Shown here: one piece after another, positions 34,911 through 44,180 of the stretch
Position numbering within the stretch: the stretch's first letter is position 1
Layout of the letters: each line of letters opens with the position of its first letter
Source: an uncultured Lachnospiraceae bacterium
GTDB lineage: Bacteria; Bacillota; Clostridia; Lachnospirales; Lachnospiraceae
Assembly: GCA_947177445.1 (NCBI GenBank)
Contig: CAMWUL010000020.1
Coordinates: 1-50,355, forward strand
Direction of reading: 5' to 3'
Length of the DNA stretch: 50,355 bases
Notes under the pieces: model-generated
Databases searched by the model: none
What the model saw: the letters and a program-made list of their open reading frames with translations, nothing else
What the model was told of the DNA's origin: nothing
Position numbers and translations under genes: made by a program

Positions 34911-34925
34911 AGAATGGATGTAAGG

Positions 34926-35954
34926 ATGAAACTGCTGTCGATAGCGATACCATGCTATAATTCGGAGCGCTATATGCGGAAATGTATTGATTCTCTGCTG
35001 ACAGGGGGCGAGGATGTGGAGATTATCATCGTGGATGACGGCTCCACAAAGGACAGGACAGCCGAGATCGCAGATGAGTACGCGGCTGAATTTCCCACCA
35101 TCGTCAAGGCGGTTCACAAGGAGAACGGCGGCCATGGATCCGCGGTGAATGCCGGCATTGACAATGCCAGCGGCCTGTATTTCAAGGTGGTGGACAGCGA
35201 CGACTGGGTGAAGCAGGACGCATATTTACAGGTGCTGGAGCTTCTGCGGGAGATGGCGGGAGGAAACAGTGTTCTGGATATGCTGGTCAGCAATTACGTC
35301 TATGAAAAAGAAGGAGAAAAGCGTAAAAAGGTGATCCAATACCGACATATTCTGCCCCAGGGAAGGCTGTTTACCTGGGAGGATTGTCATCATTTTACAA
35401 AGGGACATTACATTTTGATGCATTCCGTCATTTTTCGGACAAAGCTCTTGAAGGAGTGCGGTATCAGGCTTCCGGAGCATACCTTCTATGTGGATAATAT
35501 TTATGTGTTTGAGCCTCTGCCTCATGTGAAAAATATGTACTATCTTGATGTGAATTTTTATCGCTATTACATCGGCAGAGAGGATCAGTCCGTCAACGAG
35601 GAGGTCATGATATCCAGGATTGACCAGCAGATTCGGGTCAATAAGCTGATGATCGATTATCTGGTGGAAAGAAAACAGGAGCTTATAAAGAACAAGCGTC
35701 TGTATCAGTATATGCGCAATTACCTGGAGATTATCACAACGGTTTCCTCGGTGCTTCTCATACGCTCAGGAACGGAGGAGAACCTTCAGAAAAAGAAAGA
35801 GCTGTGGAGTTACCTGAAGGAAAAGGACAGAAAGCTTTTTACCTGGATGCGGAGCGGCATCATGGGAGGCGCCATGAACCTTCCGGGAAAGGGAGGCCGC
35901 AAGATCTCTCTGGAGGGCTACAGGATCTGTCAGAAGATTTTCAAATTTAATTAG
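34926..35954 (+). CDS. Family 2 glycosyltransferase
   Basis: A 342-residue GT2 enzyme with the GT-A fold. MKLLSIAIPCYNSERYMRKC is the standard N-terminus, IIIVDDGSTKDRT binds the nucleotide-sugar, and KVVDSDDWV carries the DxD metal motif. The C-terminal 130 residues are basic and helical and end near KISLEGYRICQKIFKFN. It transfers a sugar from a nucleotide donor to a wall, lipid or protein acceptor. Starts at 34905 (GTG), 34914 (ATG) and 34926 (ATG) are all possible; none has a good ribosome binding site, so I chose the one giving the family N-terminus. A hairpin just upstream may limit initiation. It ends at a shared bidirectional terminator. Confidence 0.85.
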   Translation: MKLLSIAIPCYNSERYMRKCIDSLLTGGEDVEIIIVDDGSTKDRTAEIADEYAAEFPTIVKAVHKENGGHGSAVNAGIDNASGLYFKVVDSDDWVKQDAYLQVLELLREMAGGNSVLDMLVSNYVYEKEGEKRKKVIQYRHILPQGRLFTWEDCHHFTKGHYILMHSVIFRTKLLKECGIRLPEHTFYVDNIYVFEPLPHVKNMYYLDVNFYRYYIGREDQSVNEEVMISRIDQQIRVNKLMIDYLVERKQELIKNKRLYQYMRNYLEIITTVSSVLLIRSGTEENLQKKKELWSYLKEKDRKLFTWMRSGIMGGAMNLPGKGGRKISLEGYRICQKIFKFN

Positions 35955-35963
35955 GAGCATCAT

Positions 35964-36004
35964 AAAAAAACTCCTCAGATCATCCGATCTGAGGAGTTCT
36001 TTTA
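35964..36004. terminator. Bidirectional terminator between convergent genes
   Basis: AACTCCTCAGATC, loop ATCC, GATCTGAGGAGTT: a 13-bp perfect stem with A-run on the left and T-run on the right. It ends the glycosyltransferase; the stop codon of the PAP2 gene lies inside the stem. Confidence 0.9.
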
Positions 36005-36663
36005 TCTCGGTCACGCTGGGTCCTGCCCACAGCGATCCAGTCTCTTCTGTATACCAGCACATACATGGCGCCGCCCATCAGAAGCCCTGTGATCACATCA
36101 AACACGGAGTGCTGCTTGATAAACACGGTGGAGAGTATGATGGATATGGCCAGAACAAGGGATCCGATCCGTATGCCCTTTTTATCTGCCAGACTCCGGC
36201 AGCGCATCACCGCAAAATGTGCGCCCAGGGAATTAAACACATGGATGCTTGGCCAAAGGTTCGTGGGTGTGTCGGTCTTCCAGAGCAAGGCCACCATGGA
36301 GGTGAAAATATTGTCTCTGGGCATTACAGGAGGCCGCAGGTGATGTCCGTTGGGCCACAGGGTGGAGATCAGCAGGAATATGGTCATGCCGGTAAAAAGG
36401 AAGGTGCATACCCTTCGGTAATCCTGTTTGTCCGTGAAGAACAAATACACCACCACGGCGGATACATATATAAACCATAAAAAATAGGGGATGACAAACA
36501 CTTCACAAAAAGGAATATAATCGTCGGCGGCCATATGTATTACATGATAGCCCTTGGTGACATTTTTTTCAAGCCATGCGAACCATGTCAGGTACAGGAT
36601 CATGTACAGCAAAAGCGGAATCCCGTGCTTATATGCCTCATACAGGCTTTTTGCTTTTTTCAT
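35980..36663 (-). CDS. PAP2-family membrane phosphatase
   Basis: A 227-residue integral membrane protein with about six hydrophobic segments. The PAP2 motif C2 is LWPSIHVFNS (PSxH) and C3 is STVFIKQHSVFDVITG with the catalytic histidine and its partner aspartate. C1 is reduced to LRPPVMPR and is less clear than usual. It should dephosphorylate a lipid phosphate such as phosphatidate or undecaprenyl pyrophosphate at the outer face. The frame also allows a TTG two codons upstream with GGAAAGG spaced for either; I chose the ATG. Its neighbour upstream is a diacylglycerol kinase, the enzyme with the opposite activity on lipid phosphate. Confidence 0.85.
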   Translation of the reverse strand: MKKAKSLYEAYKHGIPLLLYMILYLTWFAWLEKNVTKGYHVIHMAADDYIPFCEVFVIPYFLWFIYVSAVVVYLFFTDKQDYRRVCTFLFTGMTIFLLISTLWPNGHHLRPPVMPRDNIFTSMVALLWKTDTPTNLWPSIHVFNSLGAHFAVMRCRSLADKKGIRIGSLVLAISIILSTVFIKQHSVFDVITGLLMGGAMYVLVYRRDWIAVGRTQRDRDKRTPQIG

Positions 36664-36722
36664 TTTCAATCAAACCTTTCCAATTTCCTTCAAATATTTT
36701 GTACAGCTTCATTAACAGCTTT

Positions 36723-36763
36723 AGTATAGCGCGTCAAAAATATTTTGCAATGATTTTTGACGC
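36723..36763 (-). promoter_or_regulatory. PAP2 promoter with overlapping operator-like dyad
   Basis: On the minus strand TTGCAA (36745-36750) and TATACT (36723-36728) are 16 bases apart. GCGTCAAAAAT (36731-36741) and ATTTTTGACGC (36753-36763) form a perfect 11-bp dyad over the spacer and -35 box, so a repressor bound here would block RNA polymerase. Confidence 0.6.
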
Positions 36764-36815
36764 ATCTTAAGTATTTTTAAGAAATCCTTTAGGTTTGAAC
36801 GCCCGTGGTATTTTA

Positions 36816-37751
36816 TCAGGGATGAATGATCTGCAGAGCATGCTTCTTACAGGTTACGGTGATACGGCTGCTTTTTCTGGTGACCTCTCCGTCGGTGTGG
36901 ACCCACATGGGAACGGAGGTTTCCAGAGTAAGGGAGGTGGTTTTGTAGGCGTCCACACCATGAAAACGGTAGTGTTTTCCCTTGAAGGCAGTAGGAAGGG
37001 CAAACAGGATCAGCCACTTGGGAAGGTCGCCTACCGCGCACAGATCCATGATGCCGTCCCCGGGGTCGGCGTCGGGGCTGAACATGAAACCGCCGCCCTC
37101 AAAGCGGTGAAGCATACATGCGGTAAAGAGCATGTTGCCGATATTAACAGGAACATGATTGTCCAGGGTCAGCCTGCCGGATACTGCTCTGGCCGCCAGA
37201 AGCTGTTTTAACGCGATGCCCAGATAGGTCAGCTTTCCCAGGCCTATGCGGTTCAGCACGGGCTTTACCTTGGAGTGGAGCGCTTCCTCACAGACGGCGG
37301 CATCAAAGCCGATTCCGCAGCTGACGGCAAAACGCCGTATCTCGCCGTCGGAATAAGTCAGAATCCCCAGATCCATGGCATGGGGCTTTCCCGTATGCAG
37401 GATCAGATCCAGCGCGGCGGTGGGATCCGTGGGGATATTCAAATCTCTGGCCAGATCATTGCTGGATCCGGTGGGGATATATCCCAGGATGACCTGTGCC
37501 TGCTCCGGAATTCCCTGGAGAGCCTCATTCATGGTGCCGTCGCCGCCCAGGATGACTATGGAGACAGGGGACTGTGACTGCGGGGAAGGAGAAAGGATCT
37601 CGGACGCGATCCGGGCCACATCGCCTGCCTTTTCGGAAAAATAGGGGCGATAGGGGACATTTCCCCGCTGGAGCGCCGGCTCCACCTGTCGTTTCCATAT
37701 CTGGAGCCCTTTGCCCGAGCGGGATGCCGGGTTAATGATGATATGATACAT
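36816..37751 (-). CDS. Diacylglycerol/lipid kinase family protein
   Basis: A 311-residue lipid kinase of the DAGK catalytic family (DgkB/YegS type). INPASRSGKG at residues 6-15 and ILGGDGTMNEA with GGDGT at 69-73 form the nucleotide site. GYIPTGSSNDLARDL and CGIGFDAAVCEEA are further signatures, and the end has VPMWVHTDGE. It phosphorylates diacylglycerol or a related lipid at the membrane with ATP, recycling diacylglycerol from lipoteichoic-acid-type synthesis. AAGGAGG is well placed before the ATG at 37751. It has its own promoter; PAP2 lies downstream on the same strand but has a separate promoter. Substrate is not certain. Confidence 0.9.
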   Translation of the reverse strand: MYHIIINPASRSGKGLQIWKRQVEPALQRGNVPYRPYFSEKAGDVARIASEILSPSPQSQSPVSIVILGGDGTMNEALQGIPEQAQVILGYIPTGSSNDLARDLNIPTDPTAALDLILHTGKPHAMDLGILTYSDGEIRRFAVSCGIGFDAAVCEEALHSKVKPVLNRIGLGKLTYLGIALKQLLAARAVSGRLTLDNHVPVNIGNMLFTACMLHRFEGGGFMFSPDADPGDGIMDLCAVGDLPKWLILFALPTAFKGKHYRFHGVDAYKTTSLTLETSVPMWVHTDGEVTRKSSRITVTCKKHALQIIHP

Positions 37752-37781
37752 GGGACGCCTCCTTTTTCTTGTGTTTCCTAT

Positions 37782-37810
37782 ATTTTATCAGGAAAGTGTC
37801 TTTGGGTAAA
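37782..37810 (-). promoter_or_regulatory. Promoter of the lipid kinase gene
   Basis: On the minus strand TTTACC (37805-37810) and TAAAAT (37782-37787), spacing 17. A plus-strand promoter for the fucosidase may use TACAAT at 37848-37853, with only a weak -35. Confidence 0.6.
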
Positions 37811-37917
37811 GCTTTATCTTCGTCTGGTAAAATTCGGAAAGGTGTAGTACAATATCTATATTCCGGATATAAATGACCGGACGGGAAAATATACGTTCCA
37901 GAGAAGGAGGGATGCAT

Positions 37918-39393
37918 ATGTATGACAAACAGGCGTGGCTTAGAAAGATCGAAGAGGTGATTGCCGGGGGACCTTATCGGGACGACTGGGATTCTCTTTC
38001 CAATCACCGGACACCGGAATGGTTCCGGAAGGCGAAGTTCGGCATTTTTATTCATTGGGGAATCTACAGTGTCCCTGCGTTTGGAAGCGAGTGGTATTCC
38101 CGCAATATGTATATTCAGGGAAGCCCGGAATATGAGCATCACAGGGCGGTTTACGGCCCCCAGAAGGAATTTGGCTATAAGGACTTTATTCCTATGTTTA
38201 AGGCCGAAAAATTTGACGCGGCAAAATGGGTGGATCTTTTCTGTCGGGCCGGAGCCAGATATGTGGTGCCTGTGGCGGAGCACCACGACGGCTTCCAGAT
38301 GTACAAAAGTGAAATATCTCACTGGAATGCATATGAGATGGGGCCCGGACGGGATGTGCTGGGCGAGCTGACGGCGGAGATGGAAAAAAGGGGTCTGGTG
38401 AACGGGGCCTCCACCCACCGGATTGAGCACTGGTTTTTTATGGGACATGGAAGGGAATTTGACAGCGATATCACCGAAAGCGGCCAGGAGGGTGATTTTT
38501 ACTGGCCGGCCATGCCGGAGCGGGACCACTACGACCTGTACAGTGAGCCGGCTCCCTCCAAAGAGTTTTTGGAGGACTGGATGATCCGCACCTGTGAGCT
38601 GATCGACAGATATCGTGTGAAGGAGCTGTATTTTGACTGGTGGATCCAGCACAGCAGCGCAAAACCTTATTTGAAAAAGATTGCCGCATATTATTATAAC
38701 CGGGCGGCGGAGTGGGGCGAGGAGGTGCATATCACCTATAAGCATGACGCTTTTATGTTCGGTACCGCCACCGTGGATATTGAGCGGGGACAGTTTTCCC
38801 GGATACAGCCCTTTGCCTGGCAGACGGATACGGCCATTGCCAGAAATTCCTGGTGCTATACGGAAAACAACCAGTTCAAGGAGGCGAAGGACATCCTCCG
38901 GGATCTGGTGGATGTGGTCAGCAAAAACGGCTGTATGCTTTTAAATGTGGGGCCAAAGGCCGACGGGACTATATCGGAGCAGGATGAGAGAATTTTGCTG
39001 GAGATCGGAGAATGGATGAAGGCAAACGGAGAGGCGGTCTACGAGACGGACATCTGGCGCGTGGCCGCGGAAGGTCCCACTGTGGTGGAGGAGGGGCAGT
39101 TTACGGACGGAAAGGCCCGTGAATTTACGTCGGAGGACTTCCGTTTTACCAGAAAGGGCACATATCTGTATGCCATATGCATGGCTTACCCAAAGGAGGG
39201 CCGTGTACTGATCAGATCTCTGGGAAAGCAGGATGCCTCCAGGCTGCCAAAATTCCACGGCATCGTCAGGAATGTGGAGGTGCTGGGCTTTGAAGAAAGG
39301 CCCGAGTGGTCCCGGACGGAAGAGGGGCTTTCGATTTCTGCGCCGGGAGTGCATTCGGACAAACCGGTGGTATTTCGGATCACTCTGGACTAA
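37918..39393 (+). CDS. GH29 alpha-L-fucosidase
   Basis: A 491-residue glycoside hydrolase of family 29. The first part of the TIM barrel has WFRKAKFGIFIHWGIYSVPA, SEWYSRNMY and VAEHHDGFQMY. Asp240 in ELYFDWW is the likely nucleophile. SKNGCMLLNVGPKADGTISE is a further family signature, followed by a C-terminal beta domain. It releases L-fucose from host or plant glycans, which fits a gut bacterium. It has no signal peptide, so it acts inside the cell on imported oligosaccharides. AAGGAGG suits the ATG at 37918 better than the one six bases earlier. No fucose-pathway or transporter genes are adjacent. Confidence 0.92.
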   Translation: MYDKQAWLRKIEEVIAGGPYRDDWDSLSNHRTPEWFRKAKFGIFIHWGIYSVPAFGSEWYSRNMYIQGSPEYEHHRAVYGPQKEFGYKDFIPMFKAEKFDAAKWVDLFCRAGARYVVPVAEHHDGFQMYKSEISHWNAYEMGPGRDVLGELTAEMEKRGLVNGASTHRIEHWFFMGHGREFDSDITESGQEGDFYWPAMPERDHYDLYSEPAPSKEFLEDWMIRTCELIDRYRVKELYFDWWIQHSSAKPYLKKIAAYYYNRAAEWGEEVHITYKHDAFMFGTATVDIERGQFSRIQPFAWQTDTAIARNSWCYTENNQFKEAKDILRDLVDVVSKNGCMLLNVGPKADGTISEQDERILLEIGEWMKANGEAVYETDIWRVAAEGPTVVEEGQFTDGKAREFTSEDFRFTRKGTYLYAICMAYPKEGRVLIRSLGKQDASRLPKFHGIVRNVEVLGFEERPEWSRTEEGLSISAPGVHSDKPVVFRITLD

Positions 39394-39485
39394 TATGAAG
39401 ATATTTGATATGATTGTGTGCAAGGTAAGCTTCCCCGGTCAATCACGCAGGGATGCCTAAAATTATAGAGTCAGGAGGATGGAGA

Positions 39486-40733
39486 ATGTATTCTTTGGAG
39501 GATGTGAGAAGTGTGGATCCTGAGGTGGCCAAGGCCATAGTGGATGAGCAGGCCAGGCAGAACAGCCATATTGAGCTGATTGCTTCGGAAAACTGGGTGA
39601 GCAGGGCCGTAATGGCGGCAATGGGAAGCCCTCTCACCAACAAATATGCGGAAGGGTATCCGGGAAAGCGGTATTACGGCGGATGCCAGTGCGTGGACGT
39701 GGTGGAGGAGCTGGCCATTGAAAGGGCCAAAAAGCTGTTTGGGTGCGAGTATGCAAATGTGCAGCCCCATTCCGGAGCGCAGGCCAATATGGCGGTTCAG
39801 TATGCCATATGCAGGCCCGGCGACACGGTCATGGGAATGAATCTGGATCATGGCGGACATTTGACGCATGGAAGTCCCGTGAATATGTCCGGAAAATATT
39901 TCAACATTGTGCCTTACGGCGTCAATGACGAGGGCTTTATCGATTATGATAAATTCCGCGAGACAGCCCTGAAGGCCAGGCCCAGGATGATTATCGCAGG
40001 GGCCTCCGCCTATGCCCGTACCATCGATTTTAAGATTTTCCGTCAGGTGGCCGATGAGGTGGGAGCCGTGCTTATGGTGGATATGGCCCATATTGCCGGT
40101 CTTGTGGCGGCAGGACTGCATCCCAGCCCCATCCCTTATGCCCATGTGACCACCACCACCACCCACAAGACTCTGCGGGGTCCCAGAGGCGGATTGATCC
40201 TGTCAAACGCAGAGGTGAATGAGAAATATAACTTTAACAAGGCCGTGTTCCCCGGAACCCAGGGCGGCCCGCTGATGCATGTGATCGCCGCAAAGGCCGT
40301 CTGCTTTAAGGAGGCTCTTGGCGACGAGTTCAAGGCGTACCAGCAGGGGATCATCGACAATGCCCAGGCGCTGTGCAGGGGGCTGATGGACAGAGGAATC
40401 CGCATTGTATCCGGCGGAACCGACAATCACCTGATGCTGGTGGATCTGACCAATTTCGGTCTTACCGGAAAGTCTGTGGAAAAGCTTCTGGATGCGGCCC
40501 ATATTACCTGCAACAAAAATACCATACCCAACGATCCGCAGTCTCCTTTTGTGACCAGCGGCATCCGTCTGGGAACGCCCGCCGTCACCTCCAGGGGAAT
40601 GAACACGGAGGATATGGACAGGATCGCGGAGGCCGTGGCCCTTGTGATCAAAGGCGGAGAGGAAAAGGTCCCTCAGGCCCGGGCCATAGTGCAGGAGCTC
40701 ACGGACAAATACCCGCTGGGTGCCTTGGACTGA
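39486..40733 (+). CDS. glyA: Serine hydroxymethyltransferase
   Basis: A 415-residue PLP enzyme that interconverts serine and glycine, loading tetrahydrofolate with one-carbon units. [37 protein letters not shown], and [15 protein letters not shown] with the PLP lysine at residue 228 are the family signatures; length is normal. AGGAGGA at 39473-39479 fixes the ATG at 39486; the frame is open for 11 more codons. It is only 92 bases behind the fucosidase, without a clear own promoter, so readthrough is possible. No glycine or purine riboswitch is visible upstream. Cytosolic, PLP-dependent. Confidence 0.95.
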   Translation: MYSLEDVRSVDPEVAKAIVDEQARQNSHIELIASENWVSRAVMAAMGSPLTNKYAEGYPGKRYYGGCQCVDVVEELAIERAKKLFGCEYANVQPHSGAQANMAVQYAICRPGDTVMGMNLDHGGHLTHGSPVNMSGKYFNIVPYGVNDEGFIDYDKFRETALKARPRMIIAGASAYARTIDFKIFRQVADEVGAVLMVDMAHIAGLVAAGLHPSPIPYAHVTTTTTHKTLRGPRGGLILSNAEVNEKYNFNKAVFPGTQGGPLMHVIAAKAVCFKEALGDEFKAYQQGIIDNAQALCRGLMDRGIRIVSGGTDNHLMLVDLTNFGLTGKSVEKLLDAAHITCNKNTIPNDPQSPFVTSGIRLGTPAVTSRGMNTEDMDRIAEAVALVIKGGEEKVPQARAIVQELTDKYPLGALD

Positions 40734-40760
40734 GCGGCGGCAATACCGGCATTTCTGACT

Positions 40761-40785
40761 GGACTGCGCAGAGAATGCGCAGTCC
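40761..40785 (+). terminator. Hairpin after glyA
   Basis: GGACTGCGCA, loop GAGAA, TGCGCAGTCC: a perfect 10-bp stem, but without a T-run, so termination is uncertain. Confidence 0.5.
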
Positions 40786-40854
40786 ATGCTGCATTCACGG
40801 CTTGACTGCTCCGTGAAAAAAGTGGTTTTTGGCGCATAGAAATTAAAAAAAGTC

Positions 40855-40883
40855 TTGTGCTTCTCAGATAACTGTGTTAGAAT
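40855..40883 (+). promoter_or_regulatory. Promoter of the ACT-hom-lysC operon
   Basis: TTGTGC at 40855-40860 and TAGAAT at 40878-40883, spacing 17. The leader to the first gene is about 200 nt and contains a GTGTCC/GGACAC hairpin at 40901-40923 and the repeat hairpin at 40969. I see no T-box or known riboswitch motif. Confidence 0.6.
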
Positions 40884-40968
40884 ATCCTTCGTCGAAAGAC
40901 ATGTGTCCGCCGAGTGGACACGTTTGCGGAATTGTATCTTTTATATAGACAAAATAAACGATTTGTTT

Positions 40969-41001
40969 GTTACTTTTCACGGCTTCGCCGTTCAAAGTAA
41001 C
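40969..41001. repeat. Solo hairpin end of the repeated element
   Basis: A 33-base imperfect palindrome starting GTTACTTT and ending AAAGTAAC, with a CGGC-TTC-GCCG centre. It differs by one base from the end of the elements at 44826-44968 and 50169-50311. It lies in the leader of the ACT-hom-lysC operon. Confidence 0.8.
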
Positions 41002-41088
41002 ATTTGTTTTCCGCAGGGAATGAACCAGGCGATGCACGGAATAGGAATAAACATTGATGCCCGGCTTTGGCGGGCAGGGAGTATAAGG

Positions 41089-41532
41089 ATGAAAGAGGCG
41101 GCCAGATATTTTGTGGTACGGCAAAAAGCAGTGCCCGAGGTATTGTTGAAGGTGGTGGAAGCCAAAAAGCTTTTGGAGTCGGAAAAGGTTATGACTATTC
41201 AGGAGGCGGTGGATGCCGTGGGCATCAGCCGCAGTTCCTTTTATAAATACAAGGATGACATTTTTCAGTTTCATGACAACTCTCAGGGTACCACATTTAC
41301 CCTGACCTTTCAAATGGATGATGAGCCGGGTATCCTGTCGGATGTACTCAAAATCATTGCGGAGTACGGGGCCAACATTCTGACCATACATCAAAGCATT
41401 CCCATCAACGGAATTGCGTCGCTGAGTCTCAGCGTTCAGATACTGCAGACTACTGGCGATATTTCTCTGATGATCGGTCAGATGGAACAGCAGCAGGGAG
41501 TACATCACGTAAAGATACTGGCAAAGGAATAG
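41089..41532 (+). CDS. ACT domain-containing protein (PheB/UPF0735-like)
   Basis: A 147-residue regulatory protein. The N-terminal part resembles a winged-helix or HTH segment (TIQEAVDAVGISRSSFYKYK). The C-terminal 75 residues are an ACT domain (TLTFQMDDEPGILSDVLKII and NILTIHQSIPINGIASLSLS) that binds amino acids. This layout matches the PheB/UPF0735 family often placed before homoserine dehydrogenase in Firmicutes. It may sense threonine or another aspartate-family product and act on the downstream enzymes or the operon. GGGAG lies 7 bases before the ATG. The open frame extends far upstream through the repeat hairpin, which I take as non-coding. hom follows after 23 bases. Confidence 0.85.
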   Translation: MKEAARYFVVRQKAVPEVLLKVVEAKKLLESEKVMTIQEAVDAVGISRSSFYKYKDDIFQFHDNSQGTTFTLTFQMDDEPGILSDVLKIIAEYGANILTIHQSIPINGIASLSLSVQILQTTGDISLMIGQMEQQQGVHHVKILAKE

Positions 41533-41555
41533 AACAAGCAGGAGGAGATGGGATT

Positions 41556-42770
41556 ATGATTAATGTGGCAGTGCTGGGATACGGAACCGTAGGAAGCGGC
41601 GTTGTGGAGGTACTGGAAGAGAATAATGCGCAGATCAGCTCCAGGGCAGGGGAGAGGGTCTGTGTAAAGTATATTCTGGATCTGAGAGACTTCCCGGGGG
41701 ATCCTTATGAAGCAAAAATCGTGCATGATTTTAATGTGATTCTTCAGGATGAGGAGATTGACATTATCTGTGAAGTCATGGGGGGCACAGGCGCCGCATA
41801 TCAATTTACAAAGCAGTCCCTTGAGTCCGGAAGGAGTGTATGCACCTCCAACAAGGAGCTTGTGGCAAAGCACGGCGCGGAGCTTTTGGAGATCGCGGAA
41901 AAGCATTCCTGTAATTACATGTTCGAGGCCAGCGTAGGCGGCGGCATTCCCGTCATCCGGCCCATGAATAACGCATTGACCGCCGAAAAAATATTGGCTG
42001 TTACGGGAATTCTCAACGGAACCACCAATTATATTCTCACAAAGATGGACCGGGAGGGAGCCGAATATGACGATGCCCTGAAGCATGCTCAGGAGCTGGG
42101 ATATGCGGAGCGGAACCCGGAGGCTGACGTGGAGGGATACGATGCCTGCCGTAAGCTTGCCATTCTTTCTTCCTTAATGACAGGAAAAAACGTGGACTCT
42201 GAAAAAATATACACGGAAGGGATCTCCGGAATCACTTCCGCCGATTTTTCCTTTGCCAGGGCGGAGGGAATGTCCATTAAGCTGCTGGCGCTGGGCCAGT
42301 GCAGGGAGGACGGAAGCGTGACAGCCATGGTGGCGCCCTTTCTGGTTCCGGAGGAGCATCCGCTGGCCATGGTGAAGGATGTATTCAACGGCATTTTGAT
42401 CACCGGCAACATGCTGGGAGACGCCATGTTTTACGGGCGCGGTGCAGGAAAGCTTCCCACGGCCAGCGCCGTGGCGGCGGATGTGGTGGACTGTGCCAGA
42501 CACAAGGGAAAAACGGTGTCCTGCATCTGGGGCAGAGAGGAAGCAGGTCTTGCGGATATATCTGAGATCGAAAGGGCCTTCTTTGTTAGAGTGAAGGAAT
42601 GCGCCCGCCGGGAGGCGGAGGCAGTGTTTCAGGGGGGAAAGAGCTTTTCGGCTGCAGGGTGCGGCTCGGAGTTCGGAATCCTTACGCCTGTGATGAAAGA
42701 GAGCGAGTTCAGAGAAAAATATGATTCTCTGGGAGACGGTGTTCTGGGCAGAATACGTCTGCTGGGGTGA
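41556..42770 (+). CDS. hom: Homoserine dehydrogenase
   Basis: A 404-residue enzyme that reduces aspartate semialdehyde to homoserine. The NAD(P) loop is GYGTVGSG near residues 7-14, VCTSNKELVAKHG has the catalytic lysine, and GILNGTTNYILTKM with the following aspartates is the homoserine-binding region. At about 404 residues it is shorter than many Firmicute enzymes of around 430 that carry a C-terminal ACT domain; a recognisable ACT is not obvious here, though a reduced one may remain. The separate ACT protein just upstream could supply regulation. GGAGGA lies 9 bases before the ATG. It is in an operon with the aspartokinase gene downstream. Confidence 0.93.
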   Translation: MINVAVLGYGTVGSGVVEVLEENNAQISSRAGERVCVKYILDLRDFPGDPYEAKIVHDFNVILQDEEIDIICEVMGGTGAAYQFTKQSLESGRSVCTSNKELVAKHGAELLEIAEKHSCNYMFEASVGGGIPVIRPMNNALTAEKILAVTGILNGTTNYILTKMDREGAEYDDALKHAQELGYAERNPEADVEGYDACRKLAILSSLMTGKNVDSEKIYTEGISGITSADFSFARAEGMSIKLLALGQCREDGSVTAMVAPFLVPEEHPLAMVKDVFNGILITGNMLGDAMFYGRGAGKLPTASAVAADVVDCARHKGKTVSCIWGREEAGLADISEIERAFFVRVKECARREAEAVFQGGKSFSAAGCGSEFGILTPVMKESEFREKYDSLGDGVLGRIRLLG

Positions 42771-42821
42771 TTACAGCCGGGCGGCGAAACGAATTTATAA
42801 ATTTACGGCATGGAGGTTAAA

Positions 42822-44141
42822 ATGTCCAAGGTAGTGAAATTTGGCGGAAGCTCATTGGCGAGCGCCGAGCAGTTTGAGAAGGCAGGAGATATCATCAGGG
42901 CGGATGAGAGCAGGCGGTTCGTGGTTCCTTCGGCTCCCGGGAAGCGTTTTGGCAATGACACCAAGGTTACGGATATGCTGTACCAGTGCCACGAGCTGGC
43001 GGAGGCGGGCAGGGATTTCGAAAAAATTCTTTCCGATATTGCCGGCAGATATCAGGAGATCGTGGACGGCCTTGGACTGGAGCTGGATCTGGGAGAGGAA
43101 TTTGAAACCATAAGAAAATATTTAAAGGAAGGGGCGGGAAAGGATTATGCCGCTTCCCGGGGAGAGTACCTGAACGGTATCATCATGGCCGAATATCTGG
43201 GATATGAGTTTATTGACGCCGCCTCGGTGATTTTCTTTGATGAAAACGGTGATTTTGATGCGGACCTGACGAACAGGGGGCTTTCGGAAAGGCTGGCAAT
43301 TTGTGAAAATGCGGTAATTCCCGGTTTTTACGGATCCAAGCCGGACGGGACGGTGAAGACCTTTTCCAGGGGCGGCTCCGATGTGACGGGATCCATTGTT
43401 GCCAAGGCGGCCAAGGTGGATGTATACGAGAACTGGACGGACGTGTCGGGCTTCCTGGTGGCGGATCCCAGGATCATCGAAAATCCGGAGGGAATCGATG
43501 TGATTACCTACAAGGAGCTGAGGGAGCTGTCCTACATGGGGGCTACCGTTCTGCATGAGGATGCCATTTTCCCTGTGCGTCAGGAGGGGATTCCCATTAA
43601 TATCCGCAATACCAATGCGCCGGAGGACAACGGCACCTGGATCGTGGGAAGCACCTGTCAGAAATCCAGATTTGTCATTACGGGAATTGCAGGGAAAAAG
43701 GGATTTTGCTCTATTAATATAGAAAAAGACATGATGAATTCCGAGATCGGCTTTGGACGGAAGGTACTGCAGGCCTTTGAGGAAAACGGTATTTCTTTTG
43801 AGCACATTCCCTCGGGGATCGATACTCTGACAGTGTTTGTCCACCAGGATGAATTCATGCACAAGGAGCAGAAGGTGGTAGCCGGCATTCACAGACTGGC
43901 CAGGCCGGATTCCATTGAGATCGAGTCGGATCTGGCGCTGATCGCCGTGGTGGGGCGCGGCATGAAATCCACACGGGGCACCGCAGGAAGGATCTTTTCC
44001 GCTTTGTCCCATGCCAACGTAAATGTGCGGATGATCGACCAGGGCTCATCGGAGCAGAACATCATTATCGGTGTGGCTGACGGAGACTTTGAAACCGCAA
44101 TCAGGGCAATATATGATATCTTTGTAATTACGAAGCTGTAA
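42822..44141 (+). CDS. lysC: Aspartate kinase
   Basis: A 439-residue aspartokinase, the first step of the lysine, threonine and methionine pathway. VVKFGGSSLASAEQ is the N-terminal kinase signature. FSRGGSDVTGSIVAKAAKVD and ENWTDVSGFLVADPRI are the aspartate/ATP-binding regions. Two ACT domains at the C-terminus (CSINIEKDMMNSEIGFG and LIAVVGRGM...GTAGRIF) give feedback control. The size and motifs fit the lysC-type monofunctional class. TGGAGG at 42811-42816 overlaps a weaker ATG at 42810; the ATG at 42822 gives the expected N-terminus. It ends the ACT-hom-lysC operon with a good terminator. Which amino acid inhibits it cannot be read from the sequence. Confidence 0.93.
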   Translation: MSKVVKFGGSSLASAEQFEKAGDIIRADESRRFVVPSAPGKRFGNDTKVTDMLYQCHELAEAGRDFEKILSDIAGRYQEIVDGLGLELDLGEEFETIRKYLKEGAGKDYAASRGEYLNGIIMAEYLGYEFIDAASVIFFDENGDFDADLTNRGLSERLAICENAVIPGFYGSKPDGTVKTFSRGGSDVTGSIVAKAAKVDVYENWTDVSGFLVADPRIIENPEGIDVITYKELRELSYMGATVLHEDAIFPVRQEGIPINIRNTNAPEDNGTWIVGSTCQKSRFVITGIAGKKGFCSINIEKDMMNSEIGFGRKVLQAFEENGISFEHIPSGIDTLTVFVHQDEFMHKEQKVVAGIHRLARPDSIEIESDLALIAVVGRGMKSTRGTAGRIFSALSHANVNVRMIDQGSSEQNIIIGVADGDFETAIRAIYDIFVITKL

Positions 44142-44180
44142 TGCGGCGTATGCTTTTATACGCAGCCATACAGAACGATT

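Noticed and set aside
40884..41088. T-box or amino-acid riboswitch in the ACT-hom-lysC leader
   Set aside because: No T-box core sequence or known lysine, threonine or SAM motif could be found; only simple hairpins are visible.
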